Shown: positions 34,917 to 44,744 of the stretch, one piece after another
Numbering within the stretch: position 1 is the stretch's first letter
How the letters are laid out: every line of letters starts with the position of its first letter
From: Atriophallophorus winterbourni
Lineage: Eukaryota; Platyhelminthes; Trematoda; Plagiorchiida; Microphallidae
NCBI GenBank assembly: GCA_013407085.1
Contig: JACCGJ010020065.1
Coordinates: 62,001-126,000 of the forward strand
Length of the DNA: 64,000 bases
Direction of reading: 5' to 3'
Notes under the pieces: model-generated
Database searches by the model: none
Seen by the model: only the letters and a program-made list of their open reading frames with translations
Told to the model about the DNA's origin: nothing
Translations under genes and position numbers: made by a program

Positions 34917-36158
34917 ATCGAGTTGTGACTTACAGATACCAACAGAGAGACAGGTAGTACAAAAGACGATATGTGGTCAGACTCGGTTGCAAACCCGCAG
35001 AATATTAGGTGACGAATTTTTAATCAGAGGACTTGACTGGGGTTGGCAAAGTGAACCTTGTAATTAAGCATAGACAACTTGATAATATTAAATCCAAAAG
35101 TATCTATGAAAAGGTTGCGCGAGAGCGTTGCGAAGGAAGCGTCTATTATGCAAACTGACGAATGTTTGCGCTTTCACCCAATAATAGATGAGGCTTGTAG
35201 GGAATGTGTATACGTGAGTCTAGTTCGCTTAGAAGTTTGTTGAAGTCCTGGCAGTCATGTAAATCGCTTTACACTTGTCCAGTCATGTTGAAGCCTAAAT
35301 GCGTGTATGTTGCGCCGCGAAGACTCATTGTCCGCAGATTAGACGACAGCAACAGTGGTGCAATCGTGGCACTACGAAAACGAAATGTGCTGTCGCTGTA
35401 TGGAATTCAACGAAATTTTTTTAAGTCACTTGATGGCTAAGAATTATTGTGGCACAAAATTTATGAAATAATGCGAGACACATTTTCACTGGCTTTCTGT
35501 GCCCCTGCACGGTGAATCAAGAGCGCTCAAGTAGTATATATCATCTGCTAGAAGGCACGTTTTGTGGCTATACTAGAAAGTTCGTAAAAGGTACAGTATC
35601 AGACCATTTTCGTATTGAGTCAGATTACATTTTCGTCAGTCACTCAGATTCGCAAGCTGGCTGAGATGGCAAAAGTTTCGATAATACTTTTGCTGGTCTC
35701 GGTGTTTAACAAGAAGCCAGACGGAATACATGAATGTTGAAGCTGAAGTTCATAACTAAATTGTGCGTTGACTACACGTCGGATTACTATAGACTGTGCT
35801 TGTGCTATGGCCAGCTGAAAATGCGACAGGCTGGACGTGGGTTGAGAAACTGTCAGGTTATACACGTTAGGACAGATATAAAAGAAATCGAAAGAGTGCA
35901 GCGTAGTTCATTTGCAGCTCATTACAGGTGGCAATCACACCTGCTATATGATAAAGTAAAGATGCATGGCTACAGGGAAACAATAGCAATTATGTGATAC
36001 AGGTTCAACTTCAAGGATGATAACGAAATCCTTTGTTCATGCGGATATTTACGTCAAATCATTTACAAAACATCAAAAACATTTTAGCAGCAATTAGATC
36101 CAGTTTTGAACGTTAAAAATGATGGTAGTATCGCAGAAAAACCAGTTCGCGACACAGC
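34917..36158. other. Unrecognised stretch with one decayed SINE copy
   Basis: A very diverged SINE-like copy is visible near 35813-35955 (GAGAAACTGTCAGGTTATAC). No gene is seen; an open frame at 35204-35440 has no recognisable motif. Confidence 0.45.
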
Positions 36159-36434
36159 ATATTCTTCGTCCATCGCGCTGAGACTGGACCTTAACGTGGT
36201 GCGATGGTTTGTGTACCTCTATGACCCATTGAGCTATGCTGGGTGGTGCTCTCCGAGCACCTTCAGAGTCACTCATACCAGGAAGGTCAATGGATAGAGG
36301 TCAGACGAACACGGTCTCAAGCAACCCGCTGCCTTGTGGGTCAGGCTTTTTAGCCAAAGGCTTTGGTCGAGAACCCTAATTGTTCTCCTGTCTAGGCATG
36401 GGCGACCTGGCAGTATACCAGCCCGCATACAACC

Positions 36435-37418
36435 ATGACCATGACTATTACTACGAAAACCAACTCCGTAGTGCATCGGCCGTCGCGCACGATAAACAGG
36501 GTCGCCTTACCTGCTGCATACAGCAGGGCGGGTAAGCGAAAACAAGCTACTGCTGGCCCTACTCTTCAAACTGTTTCCGACCCTTCCCCTCCCCCATCTA
36601 CTCTTAACACCTCTCCGTCTGTCAATCCCAGCTTTATAAAAGACCGCGCTGAACATGTTGGAACATTTTCTGTTCGCGAATCTACAGATCACTTTCTTAA
36701 ACCACGGACCTCTGCTCACATCGGAGCCATGAATGTCAGGACTCTGAGACAAATAGGCCAGCAAGCTGCACTGGCTCTTACCTTAGATAGTCTATCTATT
36801 GATGTTTGCTGTTTATCGGAAACGCGCTTATATGATCCGTCTATAATTACCGAACTTACTGCCCCAAACCTTTCAACTCGTTACTTTTTGCGCTGCTCTG
36901 GTGATTCTGTAGCTGCCCTTTCAGGACAGGCGGGTGTTGGTATAGTGCTGAATTCGCGCGCCGAATCTTGTCTAATCGATTGGATTCCTTGTAATAGCAG
37001 GATGTGCGCAGTTAGACTAGCCACTAATATTAGACCAAACTCAAAATCTTCTAATCAGAGATGCTTGTTTATTGTAGCAACTTACGCTCCAACTAACACC
37101 AATTCCGACGACGAGAAGAACGCCTTCTACGACGATCTTTATGCTCTTTTGCGACGTGCAAAAAGCTCCGATATTGTTGTCTTAGCAGGAGATATGAATG
37201 CCAGACTAGGTCGCTTAGATACATCTGAATCACAATTAGGTGGCATGTTCGGTCTTGAAAGCCAACGCACAGATAATGGTGAACGGTTTATACAATTCTG
37301 TGCACAATCTCGATTATTCATTAGCAGCACCTCCTTTCGCCATAAAAGATGTCAATGTGCCACATGCGCTCGCCGGATGGAAGCCAACCTTCGGCCCAAA
37401 TCGACCATATCGCCATAA
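36435..37418 (+). pseudogene. RTE endonuclease reading frame (first part)
   Basis: From the first ATG after the leader. A basic, Ser/Pro-rich N-terminus (residues 1-90) precedes the exonuclease-endonuclease-phosphatase domain: IGAMNVRTLRQ, CCLSETRLYD, VATYAPTN and VVLAGDMNARLG, matching the metal-binding and catalytic motifs. The frame is lost after about residue 310, where one base is missing near 37366; the last ~15 residues before the stop are out-of-frame noise. Confidence 0.85.
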
Positions 37419-37891
37419 GTGCTCGCTGGAGAGGTTGCATTGAGGACTGCCGCTCTTTTTGGAATACCTGCGTAGATTCAGATCATGCTCTTGTGCGATG
37501 TAGGTTCTCGTTAAAGTTCTCCGGTACGAAGCCCTCGAATGGGAAACGCATTGCTGTCGAAAAATTCTTTCAGCCTGCAGTTCAAGACATTTATAGGACC
37601 ACCTTGAGTAACTCACTCCCAGTTGCCCAGTATGCAACTACCGATGAAAGGTGGAACAAAATAGCAGGGATTATGCGAGCCGCCGCAATAACAGCCTGTG
37701 AGACTGCACAACCAACCCAAAAGTCCCACTGGATTTCACAGCGCTCTATAGAAATTCTTCACCAGCGACGCGAAATACCTCATGGTCCTGGACACAATAC
37801 AGAGCGTAGACGCGTGAGGAATGAACTTAAACGGAGCTTAAGACTAGACAGAGAAAGGTGGTGGCTAAATAAGGTCAAGAAATGGAAATAG
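37349..37891 (+). pseudogene. RTE endonuclease end and linker (shifted frame)
   Basis: In the +1 shifted frame the endonuclease continues: RSPDGSQPSAQIDHIAIS, then SDHALVR (the Ser-Asp-His triad), then an Arg/Lys-rich linker ending WWLNKVK. Coding similarity starts near 37367. A second one-base change near 37878 moves the RT into the next frame. Confidence 0.82.
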
Positions 37892-39702
37892 CAAATAATG
37901 CGGGTAACGTGCGAAAACTCTTCCAACTTATTCGATCGACTGGGCCTACGAAACAAGGAGTGAGTGAGACTATAGCGGAATTAGACGGTACTCTTATCAC
38001 TAATAAGAATCGCCGCCTGTCACGCTGGGCCGAACATTTTGAAGAACAATTCAGCTGGTCGCCTGCAACAGAATCATTCCCTCACTTGAGGCAGTGTGAT
38101 CCTTGGCCTGTTAGCGTAGATCCCCCTAATGATTTAGAAATTAAAGCATGTATCGAATCCATGAAACGATTCAAAGCTGCTGGCCCCGATGACATACCGC
38201 CTGTTTTGTTCAAAGAAGGTGGCCAAGTCCTAATCAGCACATTAGGAGATCTCCTCCGTGAAGTGTGGATGTCAGAATCCGTCCCTCCGAGTTGGGGCGA
38301 ATCAGTTATCATACCTATATTTAAAAAAGGTGTGCGAAGCTCATGCTCTAATCACCGTGGGATAAGTCTCACTCCCATCATTACGAGATTATTAGCGTCC
38401 ATATGTCTTCGAAGATTAACATCGCATAGGGAATCACAGATCCGTGAGCAGCAAGCTGGCTTCCGGCCTGGCAGAGGCTGTGTCGACCACATTTTTACTC
38501 TTCGACGGATATTAGAACTGCGGCACACCTATCGACAGCCGACAATAGCCATCTTTTTAGACTTCAAAGGAGCATTTGATTCAGTCGATCGAAATGTCCT
38601 GTTTAAGACCTTGCTGTGCAAAGGCGTTCCGCATAAGTATGTCAACATACTACGCGCACTTTATGCTCATACATCCGGATGCGTTAGGGTTTACAATGAA
38701 CTCTCACCCAAATTCCACACCACAAGTGGCGTCCGACAAGGATGCCCGATTTCTCCGTTTTTGTTCAATTTTGTAATTGATGCAATTATGGAATTATGCA
38801 ACGAAGGTGCCCCAGCTTTCGGAGTTCACATAATGCCAGGCGTCAAGCTTCTCGACTTGGATTATGCTGATGACATAGTTCTGCTCTTTGACTCATACAC
38901 AGATGCACAGGTGATACTGAACAAGCTATCTAGTATTGTGCCCGCATTTGGAATGCGTTTTGCGCCCTCTAAGTGCAGTGTTCTTCTGCAGGACATCGAC
39001 TTATCGAACAACGCTTTATTACTTGACAATCAGGCTCTTGAAATTGTGGATCGTTTTACGTATCTCGGTAGTTGTATCAATAATTCTGCATCGTTAGATA
39101 ACGAGGTCTCGGCACGCATTTCTAAAGCGACCGTAGCATTACGCAACCTAGTTCACCTCTGGCGTCAGAAAGGACTGTCTCTGCTACTCAAGGGTAGAGT
39201 CTATAAAGCGACAGTTCGGGCTGTGTTACTGTATGGGTGCGAAACCTGGACCTTACGTAAAGAACATATTCAGCGTCTCCAAGTATTCGACAACCGGTGT
39301 CTCCGCAGCATTCTAGGAGTTAGCTGTTACAATCGTATGCGCACCGACGCTCTCCGAAATAAGTTGTTTGGTAGTAATGTGGATATAGAGAAGCAGATCA
39401 ACCTGCATAGGTTACGCTGGTTGGGTCACGTTTTACGGATGCCGGACCACCGACTTCCGAAACAGATTCTTTTTGCGACGCCACATCCTGATTGGCGTAA
39501 ATCTCGGGGTGGCCAAACCGTCACATGGCATAGGCAGTTAAAAACCCTTACTATTAACCTTTCCAAAGTAGGCGCAGCGCGTCTTCCAGGCTGGTGTCCC
39601 CGCGATGATATATCGCAATGGTTAGTAACGCTTCAGGATATGTCCCGAAACCGTGTTCAATGGCGGTCTTGCACTAAGCATCTTCTTGGAGTGTTTGCAT
39701 AA
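37882..39702 (+). CDS. RTE reverse transcriptase reading frame, 606 codons
   Basis: RNA-dependent DNA polymerase of the LINE. Finger motifs AAGPDDIPPVLFK and FKKGVRSSCSNHRGISL, palm FLDFKGAFDSVD, GVRQGCPISPFLF and the catalytic YADD (38863-38874), then thumb ([28 protein letters not shown]), ending LLGVFA. No stop or missing catalytic residue is visible. The ATG at 37882 is probably internal to the original ORF. Confidence 0.93.
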   Translation: MEIANNAGNVRKLFQLIRSTGPTKQGVSETIAELDGTLITNKNRRLSRWAEHFEEQFSWSPATESFPHLRQCDPWPVSVDPPNDLEIKACIESMKRFKAAGPDDIPPVLFKEGGQVLISTLGDLLREVWMSESVPPSWGESVIIPIFKKGVRSSCSNHRGISLTPIITRLLASICLRRLTSHRESQIREQQAGFRPGRGCVDHIFTLRRILELRHTYRQPTIAIFLDFKGAFDSVDRNVLFKTLLCKGVPHKYVNILRALYAHTSGCVRVYNELSPKFHTTSGVRQGCPISPFLFNFVIDAIMELCNEGAPAFGVHIMPGVKLLDLDYADDIVLLFDSYTDAQVILNKLSSIVPAFGMRFAPSKCSVLLQDIDLSNNALLLDNQALEIVDRFTYLGSCINNSASLDNEVSARISKATVALRNLVHLWRQKGLSLLLKGRVYKATVRAVLLYGCETWTLRKEHIQRLQVFDNRCLRSILGVSCYNRMRTDALRNKLFGSNVDIEKQINLHRLRWLGHVLRMPDHRLPKQILFATPHPDWRKSRGGQTVTWHRQLKTLTINLSKVGAARLPGWCPRDDISQWLVTLQDMSRNRVQWRSCTKHLLGVFA

Positions 39703-40091
39703 CCTTGTATGTTGTCAAGCGGAGTAGCGAGAAAAGCTTGTTATGATGCATGACAGTGAAAGCCGCAAGGAAGCTGCCGTGCTGATGTTGCTCTACTCGT
39801 TCACGAAACTTGTTGAATGCATGTTCCATTCGAGGTGTAAGCACCTCTTCCCAGTTTGTTTGTGCTTACTCTTCTATAGAAACCGTAGCAATTTAAGTCC
39901 CACCCTTCCCCATCTTTTAGGATTTTACTTTTTCATGGTTGTATGGCAGTTAAGCATTCGGTACGTGCTACCGGTGTATTGCTGTCTTTGATGATGATGA
40001 TGATATTCTTCGTGAAGATGTGAGTTTACGTGTTTCACGGTAGGTGACTTGTCGCCTTATAATAATAATAATCCATGAAATAGCAAACTGT

Positions 40092-40190
40092 CGTGTTCAT
40101 TTGCATGTATTTCATATACACACACACCCCACGACCGGTTTCGTACTGTTTGCACTCATCAGGTAGGGGCAGTACGATCAGGATACGCAC
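40092..40190 (-). mobile_element. Foldback repeat family 'N', copy 4 (partial)
   Basis: One arm (GTTCATTTGCATGTATTTCA) plus the loop, matching the copies at 2.7 and 16.3 kb; the second arm is lost. It holds the best-preserved hammerhead core in the window. Confidence 0.78.
40127..40169 (-). ncRNA. Hammerhead ribozyme, complete core
   Basis: The - strand reads, in order: helix I 5' strand CCCCTAC; CTGATGA; stem II GTGC-AAACA-GTAC; GAAA; minimal helix III CCGG; T; C; and helix I 3' strand GTGGGG. Helix I pairs at six positions (one G-U wobble) starting directly at the cleavage site. The predicted cleavage is after the GTC triplet, between 40133 and 40132. ACCGGT is self-complementary, so helix III would be one or two pairs in a monomer and longer in a dimer, as described for hammerheads in other retroelements. 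Activity is inferred from structure only. Confidence 0.8.
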
Positions 40191-40235
40191 GCGTTGTTAA
40201 TCCTATATAAACATCAGACAGGGGCTTTAATGTGA

Positions 40236-40330
40236 TCCCACAAGCAGCTTATTACCGGTGGCAAATCAATTTAGCATGAGGTTACCGGTCCAGTACAGAA
40301 GTACTTCAAGGTCGCACTACACTTGTTTAC
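40236..40330 (-). mobile_element. SINE-like family copy, 5' third
   Basis: CAAATCAATTTAGCATGAGG and flanks match the 5'-proximal part of the SINE-like family; the rest is absent. Confidence 0.65.
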
Positions 40331-40477
40331 AAGCTCCCGACATTGACCATACGTCGTGGGAGGAATTAACTCTGGACCGCTAGCCTTGGAGTAAGAGTTC
40401 AGGGTCAGCTTCAAACTGGAGAAGAGCGGGTGCTACTGTTGGCTGGTGAGAGAAGCTCACGCAAACATCAGATTAAT

Positions 40478-40636
40478 GGTATGTATGTATTTAAGCACAA
40501 GCCTGGTCCAGGCAAAGTGCCGCACAGTCAGAGACTGCACGTGGGCGATATTACTGTCAGGTTGCCCAGGCCTAGACAGATATGGGGGGAATAGAAATGG
40601 TAGTGAGACTCCAGCATGGTGGTGAACGGCAGGGCA
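40478..40636 (-). mobile_element. SINE-like family copy, 3' two-thirds
   Basis: (ATAC)n-type tail at 40478-40490, then the conserved tail-proximal and central blocks. It breaks off near 40636. Confidence 0.85.
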
Positions 40637-40924
40637 CTACGTGCGTTGTGGAAATCATGAAAGAATCTATTACCTCCAAATGGGATTGCAAAGCGTAGAT
40701 ACATGACCCAGATCAAGATGCACACGAAAGCCCTGAATCACACAGTACCACATTCTAAACGGTTGCACCAAAAATAAACCAATCTCCGCGAACCAAAGCA
40801 AAGGTAGAAAATATAGGTGAGAAGGAAAAATTCCGTTCTCGCTCTGAGAGTAAGCTTTTACAGTGCAGCGGAGAAAAAGGTAAAACAACGAGGGCACGAA
40901 AACACACATTTAATAGATAGCACA
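40637..40924. other. Unrecognised stretch
   Basis: No feature seen. Confidence 0.5.
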
Positions 40925-41078
40925 CCATCGCGCTGAGACTGGACCTTAACGTGGTGCGATGGTTTGTGTACCTCTAGGACCCATTGAGCTATGCTGGGTG
41001 GTGCTCTCCGAGCAACTTCAGAGTCACTCATACCAGGAAGGTGAATGGATAGAGGTCAGACGAACACGGTCTCAAATC
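40925..41078 (+). repeat. Copy of the RTE 5' leader
   Basis: About 150 bases nearly identical to 36168-36318, the first part of the full-length RTE leader (CATCGCGCTGAGACTGGACC to ACGAACACGGTCTCAA). It starts at the same base as the element's 5' end but then runs into X family sequence rather than RTE coding sequence. Confidence 0.85.
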
Positions 41079-41520
41079 AAAAGGTTGTCATAGCAGGGGG
41101 TGGCAGTGGGGATAAGCTCCCACTGTCTATAAAATGCTCCCATATGGCGCACGTCTCAAATAGTCTCTGACAACCAAGTTCAGCTTCTGGCCTGCACGAG
41201 TGGCTCCCCGGCCCCGGTAGAACTGCTTCTACCAACAGTAGAAGGGGTGAGGGCGAGTGATTGGCGCATGAAAACCAGTTTGCTTCGGGCAGATGTAGCT
41301 CGTTACCTTGGGGGGCATTTCATCTAAGGGAAGGAAAACCCTGATTTTAAACCTTCGCTGCCTTGCGGTATACCCAATCGCGGGAAAGGCTTAGGGAGAA
41401 AAACCTGGAGCACTCTGATAAACGGTTAGTTTTTGCACACTACTTCTTTCTGCCTTGCAGGTCGCACTTGGTTGTGCAAAGTTAGAGAAGCTGACTCGAA
41501 CAAACGCCGAGTGGTACTGG

Positions 41521-41757
41521 CGCACCAATGTGCAATCGTGCAGCATTTCTGTGCTGTGCGGCTAACATCGTGCTAAATTGATTAGCCAACGGTAGTGAGC
41601 TGCATGCGAGTACACGCTGGAGTCTCACTACCATTTCTATTTCCCCTTCATATCTGTCTAGGCCTGGACAACCTGACAGTATCTTAGCCCACGTGCAGTC
41701 TCTGACTGTGCGGCACTTTGCCTGGATCAGGCTTGTGCTTTCATACATACATACATA
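41521..41757 (+). mobile_element. SINE-like family copy, nested in X, with target-site duplication
   Basis: Full-length copy with an (ATAC)n tail. Flanked by CGAGTGGTACTGG (41508-41520) and CGAGTGGTGCTGG (41758-41770), a 13-bp duplication with one change. Removing it restores the X sequence seen at 49.4 kb. Confidence 0.93.
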
Positions 41758-41783
41758 CGAGTGGTGCTGGGGACGCCGCTTTG

Positions 41784-42238
41784 GAGCGGGGCCTTTGAAT
41801 CGGCCGTGCTCAAAATTAATGTTTTCATGCGTTTTTATTTTTTCAGTCAACACGGAACCTTTTGTTTTTGAAACGTTTTAACATGTCGCGAACATGTAAA
41901 CGAAGGACGTTTGATGCCCCGCACGGTTTAAATGCTGCGAAATATTTTTATTTTGAAGGATGGGGAAATTGCTGCGCCGGTCAGAAAAATGCGAGAAAAA
42001 TCACACATGGGGGTTTAAAAATCGTGCAGCATGACTTTTCACCAACATCCATCACAATCACAAAGCCTAATGCCTGCAGACGAAACCGAAGCTGTTTTGA
42101 TTTTGAATGTGACTGGCAGTCTCAAATTTTCCATTAAAGTTTGACGTCCCTCTTATTCGTATTGAAATTCTGTGTTTAAACAATTTTGATTAACTGAAAA
42201 TTCGTTGTAACGAATAAAGTTTTCTTCTTCTTCTTCTT
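41784..42238 (+). mobile_element. Unnamed 455-bp (TTC)n-tailed element 'L', nested in X
   Basis: Interrupts X between CTTTG (41779-41783) and CTTTG (42239-42243). It ends ATTCGTTGTAACGAATAAAG followed by (TTC)n; AATAAA lies just before the tail. The same 3' end occurs near 19040-19082. An 86-codon frame from the second ATG (41880) begins MSRTCKRRTFDAPHGLNAAK; no family was recognised. Confidence 0.7.
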
Positions 42239-42316
42239 CTTTGTACCCAAATTCCCAAGACTCCTCAAAAAAGCCGACTCATCCTCCAGGAGGAGATAGT
42301 CGCACAAAAGTAAAGT

Positions 42317-43000
42317 AAGTTGTTGGTAACGACTATAAAGAAGAGAAAAAATACGCTATTCACCGTTTTCTGTATGAAAAGATGAATGAGGCGATTATTA
42401 TTTTTTCTTGTGGATGTGCGGTATTATGGTTATGCAAAGAACACCATGCCATCTTGGTTTCATTAATAACGAGCTGAAGTCAGCCAGCTGAAATTTTAAA
42501 TATTTTCGAGCAAAGCTGCGTACCTCAACCAATCAGAAATTTTACCTACGCTTGAGCCATCTAGGAGTGAGAATAGGCGTCACTGCTTGATCTCCTGCTC
42601 TAGTATCACAATGCAAGGTTAGTGAATAAACAGGAACCAAATGGATCATTTAGCTTGAAATAACATTTCTGCAATTAAAGTATTATATCAGCCAATGCCA
42701 CCAGATAAGGAGCACTTAACACCAATGGAAAACCGTCTTCTTAAGTTCAACGACAGAAGTTTTAAAAGGCACGTCAGAAAATAAAAAAATTGGGAAATCG
42801 AACAAGAAAACTGATGAGCTCCAATAAGAGCGAAACTCGAGTCCAGTGCTTCCAAAGTGGACCGTCGTGATAAACTTTTTGAATATTTCGAAGGACTTGG
42901 TACTGATGAGTAGTCGCCAAAACATAAGAAAACTGAAAACCTGGCAGCGCTTACCGAAAGAATTGGTGTACCTGTACACGGTACTAATGGCAGAACTGAC
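42317..43000. other. Unrecognised stretch
   Basis: No repeat family recognised. It may be intron downstream of the exon candidate at 43001-43171. Confidence 0.45.
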
Positions 43001-43171
43001 CGATTCCGGAATGGTTGATGCATCGGATTCCGGTGGAGCAATCGCTTGATTCACACCGCCGCGAAGGACGACAGAGTGGGAACGTTCGGCGAGTTCACGC
43101 AAGAGTCTCAGAACAAAAGTTTGATTGTTAACCGGATCAGCACTGTTGACAAGCTTGAAAGAATGCATTAG
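43001..43171 (-). CDS. Orphan exon candidate, unknown protein
   Basis: 57 codons, phase 0, bounded by GATTTTTAG and donor GTCAGT (an alternative donor at 42971 extends it by 29 bases). It encodes LMHSFKLVNSADPVNNQTFV, then LRLLRELAERSHSVVLRGGV and APPESDASTIPES. Composition and splice sites look coding. No family was recognised. It could be an N-terminal exon of the GPR107-like gene (same strand, upstream) or another gene. Confidence 0.4.
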
Positions 43172-43302
43172 CTAAAAATCGAAAACGAAACTGTTCAGGT
43201 AGGAAGTGCAAAAATATATTTATTGTCGAAATTTAGGATTTAATCGTAATGTGACCTTCCGGAAAAACGTGTCTGATTAACTGATCGGATATGCAACGCA
43301 AC

Positions 43303-43606
43303 AATCCGTATAGAATCTTTGGTAGCGACGTGGGTATCGAAAAGCAAGTTAACACATAGACTTCGCTGGTTAGGTCACATATTCTTCTTCTTCAATGTCG
43401 CTCTACTGGTTCACAAAACTTGCTTGAATGTATGTTTGATTCGACGCGTAGGCGACTCATCTCAGTGTGTCTGTGCCTAACAGTCTCTTGGTTCACTAGC
43501 TATTAGGCGTCACTCTTCCCCACTTTGGTAGAATTTTTACCATGCTACGGCTGTTAAGCACTTGGTACGCGCTACCGGTTTAACGCGGTCTGTGATGATG
43601 ATGATC
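43303..43606 (+). mobile_element. RTE-type LINE fragment with internal deletion
   Basis: CTTTGGTAGCGACGTGGGTA through a LINE-like LRWLGH segment, then a jump to the 3' untranslated region and (GAT)n tail near 43592. An old, deleted copy of the 36170-40002 family. Confidence 0.8.
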
Positions 43607-43992
43607 CACAATTGGTGAAAACCGTCAAATGTGCTGATGCTGATTTGACCACCCTTAAACAGATTTCGTAGGTTTGGAGAAGAGCCACCAGCTTTCAATC
43701 GATTTATTGATTTAATAAACAACTCGATTCTCGAATCGGTAACAAGATGTATAATATCTGGCCAAGGCTCATGATGTCACACGAGGCAATGGAAACCGTG
43801 GAAAGACAGAGCTTAGGTGTTCTTCGAGGCAGAAAAGCGGTGATTTTCTAATTATTGACGATACTACAGTTTAACTCAGCGATAATGCCACTTCCATCCT
43901 TGTTTTTGAACATCATGACCAATTTTTGCTAGAGATCGCGTACACTGCCAGTCATGCTTGCACATTCCATCCACTCGACCTGATTTAAACAC
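43607..43992. other. Unrecognised stretch
   Basis: No feature seen. Confidence 0.45.
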
Positions 43993-44665
43993 CATTAATT
44001 CAACTTACTTACTTTACTTTAATTTTCTGCGGCTGGCTCCACGGGTGGATTAGCCGGTTTCATTGATGTCTCGGATCGCACTAGCCCACGCACGTCGATC
44101 GGAGGCGAGATCGTTGCAGATCGTGATCCAGTCTCGTTCCCACCTGCGAACTCCGTAGACGGTACGCAGACCCATTGAGACATCATCATGAAGTTTCTTG
44201 GGGGTAGTGTACAAGTGATGTCCCCAGCACCACTCGGTGTTTGTTCGAGTACACCTCTCTAGCCTTTGCACAGCCAAGTGCAACCTACAAGGCAGCAGGG
44301 AGTTGGCAGATAAACGCGCTGTGCGCCAGTTATCTACCTACGGGACTTCTCTCCGGATTTTTCCTCGGGGTTTTCTCCCGAAGCCTTTCCCGCAATCGGG
44401 TGACCCACAAGGCAGTGGGGGTTTGGGGTCAGGGTTTTCCTTCCCCTAGATGGATTGCCAGTAGCTGACGAGCTCCATCTGCCCGGAGCAAACTGGTTTT
44501 AAGGCGCCAGTCACCCACCTTCGCCCATTCTCCTGTCAGTAAGAGCAGTTCCGCCGGGCTTGTGAAAGCCACTCGTGCAGGCCAGGAGTTGGACTTGGTT
44601 GTCAGAGGCTATTTGAGACGCACGCCACGTGGGAGTATTTCATAGATAGTAGGTGGCTCATTCCT
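43993..44665 (-). mobile_element. Retroelement family 'X', copy 2
   Basis: Reads on the - strand, with an (AAGT)n tail at its low end. It keeps a C-terminal reading frame (44283-44050: RLERCTRTNTEWCWG, VRRWERDWITICNDLAS, RRAWASAIRD) resembling LINE C-termini, just before the tail. This suggests X derives from a coding LINE whose RT is not present here. Confidence 0.75.
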
Positions 44666-44744
44666 ACTATCACCCCCGGCTGTGACGACCTTTGGAACAT
44701 TAATTCAACGCTAGTGAAAAGCTTATTTTTATTTAACACGGATG

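Larger units (their letters stand above)
36170..40002 (+). mobile_element. Full-length RTE-type LINE with 11-bp target-site duplication
   Basis: A 3,833-bp non-LTR retrotransposon flanked by the perfect direct repeat ATATTCTTCGT at 36159-36169 and 40003-40013. Layout: 265-bp 5' leader, apurinic-type endonuclease, linker, RT with intact YADD box, C-terminal domain, 3' untranslated region, (GAT)n tail at 39989-40002. Only two single-base frameshifts (near 37366 and 37878) interrupt what would otherwise be one frame. The RTE assignment rests on the endonuclease-RT layout, the RT style (GVRQGCPISPFLF, YADDIVLL) and the WLGHVLRM C-terminus. Confidence 0.95.
41079..42316 (+). mobile_element. Retroelement family 'X', copy 1, with two nested insertions
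   Basis: X sequence occupies 41079-41520, 41758-41783 and 42239-42316. It is colinear with copies at 43.99-44.67, 48.33-48.59 and 49.33-49.54 kb. It ends GAGATAGTCGCACAAAAG then (AAGT)n. The two gaps are a SINE-like copy (41521-41757) and a separate (TTC)n-tailed element (41784-42238). Confidence 0.82.
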
